This document shows positions 45,986-54,355 of a stretch of DNA of 64,000 nucleotides, piece by piece. Under the pieces are notes generated by a model, which had not been told where the DNA came from, did no database searches, and saw nothing but the letters and a program-made list of their open reading frames with translations. The DNA is from Bacillota bacterium (GTDB taxonomy: Bacteria; Bacillota; UBA4882; UBA8346), in NCBI GenBank assembly GCA_023426245.1, contig JAFABB010000014.1, positions 1-64,000 on the forward strand, in the 5' to 3' direction. A program made the translations under genes and the position numbers. Each line of letters opens with the position of its first letter. Position 1 is the first letter of the stretch.

Positions 45986-46624
45986 TTATACGCGTTGATA
46001 ACGCGTAATACACTGCTCTATCAAAAAGAATGTCAAATCTGCCAATAAAGAAAGGATAGCAACTGAAGCGCCGCCAATGATTAACAAATCCAAACGGTAT
46101 AGTCCCAAACCGGTGAATATGATTTCTCCCAGTCCGCCGCCGCCGATATATGCAGCTAACGTGGCACTGGCAATAACCTCGATTGTCGCGGTACGAACCC
46201 CGGTTAAAATCAAGGGTAAAGCCAACGGCAATTCCACTTCCCAAAAGCGGCCCCATCTTCCCATTCCCATGCCGGTGGCAGTCTCTAAAACGGCATCCGG
46301 TATGCTTTGAAAGCTCAAAACGGTATTGATTAAAATGGGGGGTATGGCCAAGATTATTAAGGCGACTGCAGCCGGTAATACACCGGTTCCAAGCAAGGGA
46401 ATGCATATAAAGAGTATAGCCAGACTGGGAATGATCCGTAAAAGACCGAAAAACTCAGTCAGTAGCCACTGGATTGGGGATAAACGGGAACCGGCGATTC
46501 CTAAAGGCACAGCAATTAAAATTGCTATTAAAATTGATAAGATGCTGATTTGTAAATGGGATAGCACTGCTTTTAAGTATTCATCACTGTGGGACATTAA
46601 GAAATCTTGTAATGATACATACAC
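45986..46624 (-). CDS. OpuC-type ABC permease (second), first gene of the minus-strand operon
   Basis: About 212 residues from a GTG start at 46624 with AGGAG 8 bases upstream; the longer frame to 46669 would cover the RBS. Motifs LETATGMGMGRWGRF and ASATLAAYIGGGGLGEII mark BPD_transp_1 permeases of the OpuC type. It starts an eight-gene operon: permease, binding protein, Fe-S protein, ATPase, permease, metY, B3/4 protein, HAD. Confidence 0.9.
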   Translation of the reverse strand: MYVSLQDFLMSHSDEYLKAVLSHLQISILSILIAILIAVPLGIAGSRLSPIQWLLTEFFGLLRIIPSLAILFICIPLLGTGVLPAAVALIILAIPPILINTVLSFQSIPDAVLETATGMGMGRWGRFWEVELPLALPLILTGVRTATIEVIASATLAAYIGGGGLGEIIFTGLGLYRLDLLIIGGASVAILSLLADLTFFLIEQCITRYQRV

Positions 46625-46670
46625 CGTCTCATCTCCTGAAAACTGCCAAATGACCAATTTATTTCTCACT

Positions 46671-46731
46671 ATTCCTAGTGTTTTAATATATTTTCTTTAT
46701 TGTATGTAGTATATCTTATATAAATTGTCAA
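46671..46731 (-). promoter_or_regulatory. Promoter plus CymR-like operator of the OpuC/metY operon
   Basis: On the minus strand TTGACA (46726-46731), 17 bases, TACATA (46703-46708). Just downstream lies TATATTAAAACACTAGGAAT (46671-46690), which matches the operator motif seen at cysK, the HisC-like gene and the D-aminoacylase-like gene. Confidence 0.6.
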
Positions 46732-46914
46732 GTCAATATTCTGATTATATTTTATCTGTAGGTTTACTTATATTTAAAAAGGAATCTTTCGGTTTTTTGA
46801 TCCTGCTTTCTGGCTATTGGATTCAGTTGGATACCTTTTTGACAATGAAGTCATCCACTTTAATTTCTACTGCTAAATGATCGTCCCATAGCCAGGAGAA
46901 ATTTGGAATGTGGG

Positions 46915-46943
46915 TTGACAAAAGAAGGATTCTATCATAATAT
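46915..46943 (+). promoter_or_regulatory. Promoter of the cysteine-lyase-like gene
   Basis: TTGACA (46915-46920), exactly 17 bases, TAATAT (46938-46943). An AT-rich element (AACCGATTGGATAAATATAT, 46951-46970) follows at the expected start site, then leader RNA copy C. The rest of the 469-base divergent gap holds nothing else I can assign. Confidence 0.8.
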
Positions 46944-46982
46944 AAAAGCAAACCGATTGGATAAATATATTATAATAATTGA

Positions 46983-47044
46983 TTGACCGGATAGACTGGA
47001 GATCAAGTTTGTTTCTTGGAAAAGAAACTCACTTGATCTTTTTT
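46983..47044 (+). ncRNA. Leader RNA copy C (sulfur-island attenuator)
   Basis: TTGACCGGATAGACTGGAGA (46983-47002), then AGATCAAGT (47000-47008) pairs with ACTTGATCT (47031-47039). An inner GTTTCTT/AAGAAAC helix is present and a T-run follows. The small hairpin CCGG/CTGG is retained with one G-U pair. It lies between promoter and start codon of the C-S lyase-like gene. Confidence 0.72.
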
Positions 47045-47093
47045 ATTACACGCATCATGGTAAAGGATTAAAATGAATTGAGGAGTCAAAAGG

Positions 47094-48263
47094 ATGGCAC
47101 CCGTGAATAAAATCAATCTGGAAATTGTAAGAAAATCGTTGAAGCTGCTGAATCAATATTTATATCTCAATACCGGAGCTGTGGGACCTCTTTCTGAAGA
47201 AACCGTAGCGACAATCAGGCAGGAACAGGATTATGAATTAATAAATGGCAGAGCAGGGGTAGATATTTATCTTCGAAAAAGAGCAATCAAAAATGAAGTG
47301 AGGGCGGCTTTAAGCAAACTGATCAATGCCTTGCCCGAAGAATTGGCCCTTACTCAAAATACTACGGAGGGAATTAATATTGTTGTCAATGGCAGAAACT
47401 GGCACGAAGGTGATGAAGTCGTCACGACCGATGTCGAACATGGAGCCATCCTTTTGCCATTGTTTCAAATTGCAAAACGCTATGGGGTCGTTGTAAAAAA
47501 GGCAAAGGTTGGTACTGATCCAGTTCAGGCTATTGAAGAACAAATTACCAGCCGCACAAAACTGATAGCCTTATCGCATGTTTCATACAGTACGGGTGCT
47601 GTCCTTCCTTTAAATGACATTATTCACCTGGCCCATGGAAAAGGGATTCCGGTATTGGTGGACGGCGCCCAGTCGGTAGGGACAATACCGGTTGATGTAA
47701 AAGCATTGGATGTGGATTATTACAGTTTACCGGGACATAAATGGTTATTGGGCCCCGAAGGAACAGGCGCCCTTTTTACTAGGCAAGACCGATTGGAGGA
47801 ATTATTCCAACCCTTTATCGGCTATGGTTCGGTCGCTCAATTTTCTCAGGATGAAACCTATATACTGCGTCATGGTGCAGAACGTTTTGAAATTTCAACC
47901 ATGAATCTGCCGAAATTGGCAGGCCAAAAGGCCAGCATCAATTGGTTAACTGAAAAAATCGGCTGGAGTGAGATCTTCGAACGGACCGGGCAATTAGCGG
48001 AAAAGGTCAAGTCTCAATTGGCGGCAATCAAAGGGGTGACGGTACTCACGCCTGAGAAAGCCGCCGGTTTAGTCAGTTTTAGGGTTTTGGGAGTTGAACC
48101 GCCAACGATCGTGGAAACCTTGGCCGGTAAAAGAATTATTATCAGGGGAATTAAAGAATTGGCGGCAGCTAGAGCCTCCATCGCATTTTATAATACCGAA
48201 AAAGAACTCGAAGATTTTGTTCAGTCGGTTGCCGCGTTGCAAAATAACAGAAATAGAAGTTGA
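47094..48263 (+). CDS. Class V PLP enzyme, L-cysteine/cystine C-S lyase-like
   Basis: 389 residues. PLP-lysine is Lys216 in SLPGHKWLLGPEGTG, with LVDGAQSVG before it as in the NifS/isopenicillin-N-epimerase fold. The active-site cysteine loop of true NifS/SufS is not apparent, which points to the cystine/cysteine lyase branch that releases sulfane sulfur or thiol from imported cystine-like compounds. GAGGAG lies upstream of the ATG. It has its own promoter and a leader RNA. Confidence 0.82.
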   Translation: MAPVNKINLEIVRKSLKLLNQYLYLNTGAVGPLSEETVATIRQEQDYELINGRAGVDIYLRKRAIKNEVRAALSKLINALPEELALTQNTTEGINIVVNGRNWHEGDEVVTTDVEHGAILLPLFQIAKRYGVVVKKAKVGTDPVQAIEEQITSRTKLIALSHVSYSTGAVLPLNDIIHLAHGKGIPVLVDGAQSVGTIPVDVKALDVDYYSLPGHKWLLGPEGTGALFTRQDRLEELFQPFIGYGSVAQFSQDETYILRHGAERFEISTMNLPKLAGQKASINWLTEKIGWSEIFERTGQLAEKVKSQLAAIKGVTVLTPEKAAGLVSFRVLGVEPPTIVETLAGKRIIIRGIKELAAARASIAFYNTEKELEDFVQSVAALQNNRNRS

Positions 48264-48317
48264 TTTCAATCAGAAATCGAAGGGAACTCCAAATGGAATA
48301 AAAAGGGTAATCCCAGG

Positions 48318-48369
48318 CTGACTAGTCGACTAGAGGCTGGATTTGCATCGTTGCATATCCGGCTTTTTT
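48318..48369 (+). ncRNA. Leader RNA copy F (divergent member)
   Basis: CTGACTAGTCGACTAGAGGC (48318-48337) keeps the plan, but the hairpin is CTAG/CTAG, a compensatory change against CCAG/CTGG in other copies. A terminator follows: GCTGGAT (48336-48342) with ATCCGGC (48357-48363), an inner TGCA/TGCA pair and TTTTTT. It separates the C-S lyase gene from the SsuA-like gene and has no promoter of its own. Confidence 0.62.
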
Positions 48370-48399
48370 ATTGAAGAAAAATAAAGGAGGAGCGTTCAA

Positions 48400-49467
48400 T
48401 TGAAAAAAAATCTGATTTTCATAGGGACCTTTGCTATTCTGGCGATTTTGCTTGCTTTTGGCGGCAAATTGGCTTTGACCCTTGCCGGGGAGAGTGGACC
48501 CAAATTTGTCAACGGCAGGTTAACCCGGGAATTTAAACTTCGCACGCCGACTTTTACCGGCTTTAATGAGTTTATTATTGCCGACTTGAACGGTTATTTC
48601 AAAGAAGTAAATATCAAACCCATCTATACCGGCGTTTTATCACAAGGAGCCGATTTGGCTTTATCGGTGGTGAAAGGTGATAATGATTTGTTTGGGTCCG
48701 GCCATCCAACCAATATTGCGGTAGCCCGGAAAGCCGGTTTCCCGATTAAAATCGTGTTGCACAGTATGGTTGATAATCCGGAAAATAATAAATTACATAT
48801 GACCTGGCTCATCAAAGACGATGGGAAGATCAAGTCTCCCAAAGATTTAATCGGCAAGAAAATAGCAGTAGCCTCCTTAGGAGGTTGTGTGGAACTACTA
48901 ACCGCCGAATTTTTGCGTCAAAATCATTTACCGAAAAACAAAATCGAGCTTGTCGTGATGAAAGACCAGCTCCAGGAGGAGGCGTTGCGCCAGGGTCTAA
49001 TAGATGTAGCCGTCGTGCATCCTCCTTATAACGTGAAGGCTAAAAATGCCGGTGGCGTGAAAATACTGACTACCAGTTGGGATATTGGCAGTAAAGCCGG
49101 TGATGGCACAATCGGGGGACTGGCCGTCCGGGCTTTTAGTGAAGATTTTATCAAAAAATATCCGGATGTGGTCAAGGCCTATATTGTGGCCGATTTGAAA
49201 GCCCAGCACTGGATTAACAAGCATTATCAAGAGGCTTTGGAGATTGAATCAAAATATTTGAAGATCCCCCTGAAAGATATGGCGGGGAATGTTTATCCCG
49301 ATCAATGGTGGATTCAGTCGTCACAGATTGACTGGTGGATTCAAACGGCTTACAAAAACAAACTGGCTGGATTTGAAAAACCGGGTGAAATCAAGGCCAA
49401 TGACATTTTTACCAACCGTCTCAATCCCTATTACACCAAAGAGTTGCCGGTTCCTAAAATTCCTTAA
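48400..49467 (+). CDS. SsuA/TauA/NrtA-type ABC binding protein
   Basis: 355 residues from a TTG start with AAAGGAGGAG 8 bases upstream. The signal peptide is hydrophobic (about 5-28) and has no lipobox. The fold is the NMT1/SsuA type: NEFIIADLNGYFKEVNI, GADLALSVVKGDNDLFGSGHP, and VASLGGCVELL. Family ligands are alkanesulfonates, taurine, nitrate and thiamine precursors; a sulfur compound is most likely here. Confidence 0.85.
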   Translation: MKKNLIFIGTFAILAILLAFGGKLALTLAGESGPKFVNGRLTREFKLRTPTFTGFNEFIIADLNGYFKEVNIKPIYTGVLSQGADLALSVVKGDNDLFGSGHPTNIAVARKAGFPIKIVLHSMVDNPENNKLHMTWLIKDDGKIKSPKDLIGKKIAVASLGGCVELLTAEFLRQNHLPKNKIELVVMKDQLQEEALRQGLIDVAVVHPPYNVKAKNAGGVKILTTSWDIGSKAGDGTIGGLAVRAFSEDFIKKYPDVVKAYIVADLKAQHWINKHYQEALEIESKYLKIPLKDMAGNVYPDQWWIQSSQIDWWIQTAYKNKLAGFEKPGEIKANDIFTNRLNPYYTKELPVPKIP

Positions 49468-49546
49468 GCCTGCTTTCTCCGGTGAGAAGGACGATGGTTT
49501 CATTTCACCGGAGAAAAATTAAGAAATATTGTAGAGGTGCACCCGA

Positions 49547-50320
49547 ATGAATTCGAATCGCTTGAAAGATTTCTTTTTAAATTTGCGAAAGTTACTCGGC
49601 ATATTGGTATTTCTTTTTCTTTGGGAAATTGCCACCCGCACTCGAATGGTTAACCCGGCATTTGTCCCGCCGTTTTCGACGGTTATGGCTACTTTTGTCA
49701 GTATGGCCTTTAGTGGTGAGCTTTTCGGACATATTGCCATCAGTTTGCAGCGTGCTTCGATCGGGTTTGCACTGGGGTTGCTGTTTGCAATTCCGATGGG
49801 ATTGGTCATCGGTTGGTTTAAAAGTTTTGAATATTATGTTGATCCCTTGTTGCAGACTTTCCGGCAAATATCGACCATTGCTTTGCTGCCGGTTTTTATG
49901 TTTCTGTTCGGTATCGGAGAGGTTTCCAAAGTAGCGCTGGTTTTTTGGGGAGTCCAATGGGCGGTTTTGTTAAATACCATCTCCGGGGTGAAAACGGTTG
50001 ATCCGTTGCTGATCAAATCAGCCCGTTCCATGTGCGCTTCACCGGTTACTTTATTTTGCAAAGTAATATTACCTTCAGCTTTCCCCAGTATCTTTACAGG
50101 GATTCGCCTGAGTGCGACGACTTCGATTTTGATCCTGACGGCTGCAGAGATGCTTGGAGCCAGTAAGGGACTGGGCTTTTTATTATTTGACGCCGAAACC
50201 AAATATCAAATTCCCCGAATGTTTTCAGCCATTGTGGCGATGGCTATTTTAGGCGTGGTGATTAATTATGCTCTGCAAATGATTGAAAAAAGGATTCAAC
50301 GTTGGAAAGAGAATGCTTAA
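49547..50320 (+). CDS. SsuC/TauC-type ABC permease
   Basis: 257 residues with about six membrane helices. Family motifs are LLPVFMFLFGIGEVSK and the EAA loop around KSARSMCASPVTLFCKVILPSA (shortened: ARSMCASPV, VILPSAFPSI). GAGGTG precedes the ATG. No cognate SsuB-type ATPase gene is found next to it: the region after it holds a dead gene fragment on the other strand. The ATPase must be elsewhere or shared. Confidence 0.88.
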   Translation: MNSNRLKDFFLNLRKLLGILVFLFLWEIATRTRMVNPAFVPPFSTVMATFVSMAFSGELFGHIAISLQRASIGFALGLLFAIPMGLVIGWFKSFEYYVDPLLQTFRQISTIALLPVFMFLFGIGEVSKVALVFWGVQWAVLLNTISGVKTVDPLLIKSARSMCASPVTLFCKVILPSAFPSIFTGIRLSATTSILILTAAEMLGASKGLGFLLFDAETKYQIPRMFSAIVAMAILGVVINYALQMIEKRIQRWKENA

Positions 50321-50405
50321 AAAAGGGATTGCCAAAATCAGCGCTGAACTGAAAGCCTCCCAGCTTGCCCAAGACACCAAAACCGTCTACCCAAGCTCTC
50401 CCTCA

Positions 50406-50934
50406 TCATTGTAGCGGGGATGAATCAAAAATGTCCTGATAGGTAAATAAGGCCGGCGCGCCGCCAGTATAAAGAAAAAGAATTTTCGAATCGGAACGGA
50501 AAAAGCCTTCCCTCACCAAGCCAAGTAAGCCGGCCATTGCTTTTCCGGTATATACGGGGTCCAACAAAATTCCTTCGGTTTGTGCCACCAGACGGACAGC
50601 TTCGATCATCTCCGGGGTGGGTAAGGCATAACCGGGCCCGATGTATCGATCATTACATTTCATACTGTGGGTTTGCCTCATTGGACACTCAATGAATTTT
50701 CGCACCCAATAAATGATCCAGTAAATAGTTGCCGCTGGTTTGGTTGGTATTGGGAAGCGCGTTTTCTTCCAACACCGAATGACACCCGAGTCCTTCTTTA
50801 TTGGCTGCGGCTGCCGTAAGCCGGCAATGGTTTGATTGGACAGCCCCGCAAGTAATCAATGTATCCGCATGTTTTTCCAAAGCATCGGCCACTATTTGAA
50901 TACAGCGAGATGGCCAAGTTTGATCTTTGGCCAT
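50406..50934 (-). pseudogene. Decayed D-cysteine desulfhydrase/ACC deaminase-type gene
   Basis: Two fragments in different frames. The first (50934 downward) has ALEKHADTLITCGAVQSNH and NYLLDHLLGAKIH, then stops. The second has NDRYIGPGYALPTPEMIEA, ILLDPVYTGKAMAGL and FLYTGGAPALFTYQDIF. Both belong to the PLP-dependent D-cysteine desulfhydrase family, but the N-terminus with the PLP-lysine and about 100 central residues are missing. The gene is dead. Its loss in a sulfur island suggests that D-cysteine use has been abandoned. Confidence 0.87.
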
Positions 50935-51099
50935 CTTGAAAAGGAAACGTTTTGAAACCGGATACTTTAGTTAAATAATCGGGTTTGAATATTTGGGTTT
51001 AATAACTTTTCTCTGTGTCTCCGTGTAAAAGCTTTTTGAACACAGAGAACGGAGAGCCAGGAACCATTTACACAAAACTAAATGCATTCAGCTGTGACA

Positions 51100-51198
51100 G
51101 AAAGGATCGATTGAACGACGGAAAGGATCATTTCTGTGAGGGAAAGGATCGATTGAACGACGGAAAGGATCATTTCTATGAGGGAAAGGATTATTTTT
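51100..51198 (+). repeat. 21-bp tandem repeats, about five units
   Basis: The unit begins GAAAGGATC and alternates between two versions (GATTGAACGACG and ATTTCTGTGAGG endings), giving a 42-bp higher-order period: starts at 51100, 51121, 51142, 51163 and 51184. It lies in a 532-base gap that also carries a promoter and leader RNA copy D. The frame across it is open (GKDRLND/GKDHFYE repeats) but lacks an RBS, so I do not call a gene. Confidence 0.8.
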
Positions 51199-51216
51199 AA
51201 AAAATCCAAATCAAGG

Positions 51217-51245
51217 TTGACAATTGGCTGCGCTTTCGTTAAAAT
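51217..51245 (+). promoter_or_regulatory. Promoter of the Tcy-type operon
   Basis: TTGACA (51217-51222), 17 bases, TAAAAT (51240-51245). A weaker version of the CymR-like motif (TTTGATAAGTAAGAATTC, 51258-51275) follows, then leader RNA copy D. Confidence 0.72.
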
Positions 51246-51310
51246 CATACTAAATCAATTTGATAAGTAAGAATTCACGAATCCGCCATCATATAATACA
51301 TATCATCAGG

Positions 51311-51384
51311 TTGACCAGACAGACTGGAGACTGAGTTGATTCCTTTTAAGGTTCTATCTTAGAGGAGCGAGCTCAGTCTTTTTT
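51311..51384 (+). ncRNA. Leader RNA copy D (sulfur-island attenuator)
   Basis: TTGACCAGACAGACTGGAGA (51311-51330) with a perfect CCAG/CTGG hairpin and ACAGA loop. AGACTGAG (51328-51335) pairs with CTCAGTCT (51372-51379) and TTTTTT follows. The loop of the terminator is long (36 bases), with internal complementarity (CCTTTTAAGG). It heads the transporter operon that continues into D/K pair 2. Confidence 0.72.
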
Positions 51385-51466
51385 ATTATCCGGCTTGGAT
51401 ATTGGTAATGGTGGTAATGGGGGAGACTTTTCATGTTTGAAAAATTTAAAATATTGGAGGTTTTTA

Positions 51467-52279
51467 ATGCCTAAAATCGGTTTTCTCAAAATTTCAAGCT
51501 TGTTCTTATGGATATCGCTCCTGATGGCAACGGCCAACCCCTGTATGATTGAGAGCGCTCCGGCTCCCCGAAAAATTATCATCGGCACCGGCAACGCCTT
51601 TAAACCCTATTGCTATCTGGACGAAAACGGCAAACCTGTGGGATACGAATATGAAGTACTAACAGCTATCAATAAGCGGTTACCGCAATATAAGTTTGAA
51701 TTCCAAACCTATGATTTTCAAAACATTTTGCTTAGTCTGCAATCGAATAAAATTGATATTGCAGCTCATCAATATGAGAAAAATCCCCAACGGGAGCAAA
51801 AGTATTTGTTCAGCAAAGAAAGTTACACCACATTTATTTTACGGATTACTGTTTCGAAGAAAAGAGATGATATTCATTCCATTAAAGATTTGGATGGAAA
51901 AATTGTTCAAATAAGCCCGGGTTCCAATGATGCCTACGTAATAGAGCAGTATAACAAGACGCACGGCAATAAAATCAAACTTGTATATGTCGATGCAGGA
52001 GCGAATCCGGCGTTAGCCATTCAAAATATTGAGAATGGCCGTATTGACGCTTTCATCTCCATCAAAAGGATTGTGGAATCCTATAACAAGGCCTACGGTG
52101 ACAAGTTGAAGACTGTGGGGGACCCTGTTGCCACCTCCAATACATATTACATTTTCCGCAAAGAAGATAGCAAGCTACAGGAGGATATTGATAAAGCGCT
52201 TTTGTCCCTGAAAAGCGACGGTACTTTGGCCAAGATTTCCGTTAAGGTGTTAGGCGGCGATTATACAACGAATGATTAA
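51467..52279 (+). CDS. TcyJ/K-type cystine or S-compound binding protein 1
   Basis: About 270 residues from MPKIGFLKI, with GGAGG six bases upstream. A signal segment is followed by an SBP_bac_3 domain (IGTGNAFKPYCYLDENGKPV, IDIAAHQYEKNPQREQKYLF; shortened IDIAAHQYEKNP). It is closely similar to the product of the next gene, so the pair is a tandem duplication, as tcyJ/tcyK in Bacillus subtilis. Likely ligands are cystine, S-methylcysteine or N-acetyl derivatives. Confidence 0.88.
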   Translation: MPKIGFLKISSLFLWISLLMATANPCMIESAPAPRKIIIGTGNAFKPYCYLDENGKPVGYEYEVLTAINKRLPQYKFEFQTYDFQNILLSLQSNKIDIAAHQYEKNPQREQKYLFSKESYTTFILRITVSKKRDDIHSIKDLDGKIVQISPGSNDAYVIEQYNKTHGNKIKLVYVDAGANPALAIQNIENGRIDAFISIKRIVESYNKAYGDKLKTVGDPVATSNTYYIFRKEDSKLQEDIDKALLSLKSDGTLAKISVKVLGGDYTTND

Positions 52280-52304
52280 AGTAAGTAGAGAGGAGCATTC
52301 AAGG

Positions 52305-53102
52305 ATGAAACGAGATGTAATGATTCGATGGGGGCGGCTGCTGATCATTATTTTGGTTTTGATGGGAGTGTTGGCAGTAACAAATTCCAGTTTGTTGGCA
52401 GATACCCAATCCCCGAAAAAAATTATTGTGGGAACGGGTAATGCTTTTAAACCCTATTGTTACCTGGATGAAGACGGAAATTTGGCCGGCTTTGAGTATG
52501 AAGTTTTGAAAGCCATTGATAAGCGGTTGCCCCAATACCAATTTGAATATCAAACCATGGATTTCCCCAATGTTTTATTGAGTCTGGATTCCGGGAAAAT
52601 CGATATTGCCGCCCATGAATATGCCAAAAATGCCAAACGGGAAAAGAAATACTTGTTTGCCAACGAGTTTTATACCATTGTTGCTACCCAAATAACAGTA
52701 TTGGCCAGCCGTAATGATATCCGTTCCATCACCGACCTTTATGGCAAAAAGGTCCAGGTATCACCGGGGAGCAATGATGCTTATATCCTGGAAAGTTACA
52801 ATAAAGAGCATGGCAATAAAATTAACCTGATTTACGGCGCTCTGGATACGGCCACGCTGGTCCAAAGTTTAAAGACGGGTTCCATTGATGCTACCACCCA
52901 ATTTACCCGCAATGTGGACTCGATCAACAAGGCTTACGGGGATGTTATTGATACCCTGTATAATTCCTATACCTATTTTATTTACCGTAAGGATGAATCC
53001 GGACTACGGGATGATGTCGATAAAACAATACGGCAATTGAAGAGTGAGGGTACCTTATCCAAAATATCCCTGAGAATCTTGGGCAAGGATTATTCCAAAT
53101 AA
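52305..53102 (+). CDS. TcyJ/K-type cystine or S-compound binding protein 2
   Basis: About 265 residues from MKRDVMIRWGR, GAGAGGAG upstream. Signal segment (about 10-30) ending LLADTQ, then SBP_bac_3 (VGTGNAFKPYCYLDEDGNLA; IDIAAHEYAKNAKREKKYLF in part: IDIAAHEYAKN). It shares NAFKPYCYLDE and the VSPGSNDAYILE-type second-lobe motif with its neighbour. Conserved ligand-region differences suggest split specificity. Confidence 0.88.
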   Translation: MKRDVMIRWGRLLIIILVLMGVLAVTNSSLLADTQSPKKIIVGTGNAFKPYCYLDEDGNLAGFEYEVLKAIDKRLPQYQFEYQTMDFPNVLLSLDSGKIDIAAHEYAKNAKREKKYLFANEFYTIVATQITVLASRNDIRSITDLYGKKVQVSPGSNDAYILESYNKEHGNKINLIYGALDTATLVQSLKTGSIDATTQFTRNVDSINKAYGDVIDTLYNSYTYFIYRKDESGLRDDVDKTIRQLKSEGTLSKISLRILGKDYSK

Positions 53103-53125
53103 CGTAAGAAAAGAGTCAGTTTACC

Positions 53126-54355
53126 ATGGAGCAGCAAATCAAAAAATATGCCCTGGAAATAGCGCCTAAAATAATTGAGCTGCGCCGGCAGATACATCGC
53201 CATCCGGAACTGGCCATCGAAGAATTTGCCACCGCCGAACTGGTGGCTAATACCTTACGGGAATTGAGGATTGAAGTTCAGGAGAACATCGGCAAGACAG
53301 GAGTTGTCGGCTTAATTCAAGGTGAGCATCCCGGAGCTACCGTTGCTTTACGAGCCGATATGGATGCTTTACCGGTTCAGGAGGAAAACGTTTTGGAATT
53401 CAGGTCGCTGCATCCAGGCGTCATGCACGCTTGCGGACATGATGCCCATACAGCAGCTTTACTGGGAGCTGCCCAGATCTTAGTCAAAGAACGGCAGTCC
53501 ATCCGGGGAAATGTGAGGCTGATCTTTCAACCCAGTGAAGAAAGTCCCAAAGGCGGTGCTGGGGAAATGATCCGGGAAGGGGTGTTGGAAAACCCCAAAG
53601 TCGATGCCATCATTGGTTTGCATGTGGATCCCAATCTGCCTGTGGGGAAACTGGGTTACCGGGAAGGACCTTTTTATGCGGTGGCCGGTGGGTTTCAAAT
53701 TGAAATCCTTGGTGAAACAGGACATGGAGCCTGGCCCCATAAGGCCAAAGATGCGGTTTTAATTGCGGCTGAAGTGATTCAGGCTTTGCAAACCATTTCC
53801 TCTTCGAAAATCGATCCCGCAGAACCTTTTGTACTGTCCATCGGAACCGTTCATGGTGGAAACAGGGCCAATATCATCGCCGATAAGGTAGTGTTAACCG
53901 GCACGGTAAGATGTTTCAATGAAATCCTTATCCATCAGGCCGGCGAATGGATGGAGAGAATAATTAAGAATATCTGCCAGGCCCATGACTGCAACTATCA
54001 ATTTCAATTTGTTTCCGGCAATAAACCTTTAATGAATGATGGTAAAGTAACTGCCATTGCTAAACAAGCGGCTGAAAAAATATTCGGAGTCGCCCATGTC
54101 GTGGAAGTTCCCCGGGTTTTGCTGGGGGAAGATTTCATCAGTTATTCCCATGCGGTATCGGCTACGTTTGTTTCATTGGGGGTTGCCGCTCAAAATAAAG
54201 AGAATTTTCCCCTGCATCATCCGAAGTTTGATATTGATGAAGCGGCGTTGCCTTTGGGTGCAGCTTTTTTCGCCCTGGCGGCGCTGGATTTTTTGAATTC
54301 GGTAGCTCCGGAAATGGCAAAGAGCTCAGGAGACCCTTATGGGACAATTATTTGA
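53126..54355 (+). CDS. M20-family N-acyl amino acid amidohydrolase
   Basis: 409 residues. Metal-binding motifs: MHACGHDAHTAALLG, SEESPKGGAGEM, GLHVDPNLPVG and the C-terminal LGEDFISYSH. The family includes N-acetylcysteine, N-acetylcystathionine and hippurate hydrolases. Encoded inside a Tcy-type transporter operon, as the M20 enzyme is in the Bacillus ytm/tcy cluster, it most likely deacylates imported N-acetylated sulfur amino acids. The end overlaps the start of the permease gene by 17 bases. Its own RBS is weak. Confidence 0.9.
   Translation: MEQQIKKYALEIAPKIIELRRQIHRHPELAIEEFATAELVANTLRELRIEVQENIGKTGVVGLIQGEHPGATVALRADMDALPVQEENVLEFRSLHPGVMHACGHDAHTAALLGAAQILVKERQSIRGNVRLIFQPSEESPKGGAGEMIREGVLENPKVDAIIGLHVDPNLPVGKLGYREGPFYAVAGGFQIEILGETGHGAWPHKAKDAVLIAAEVIQALQTISSSKIDPAEPFVLSIGTVHGGNRANIIADKVVLTGTVRCFNEILIHQAGEWMERIIKNICQAHDCNYQFQFVSGNKPLMNDGKVTAIAKQAAEKIFGVAHVVEVPRVLLGEDFISYSHAVSATFVSLGVAAQNKENFPLHHPKFDIDEAALPLGAAFFALAALDFLNSVAPEMAKSSGDPYGTII

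Noticed and set aside
51100..51198. CRISPR array
   Set aside because: The repeats abut without unique spacers of constant length and no cas gene is near.
51015..51200. 61-residue open frame with GKDRLND/GKDHFYE repeats
   Set aside because: No ribosome binding site, codes only because the 21-bp repeat length is divisible by three.
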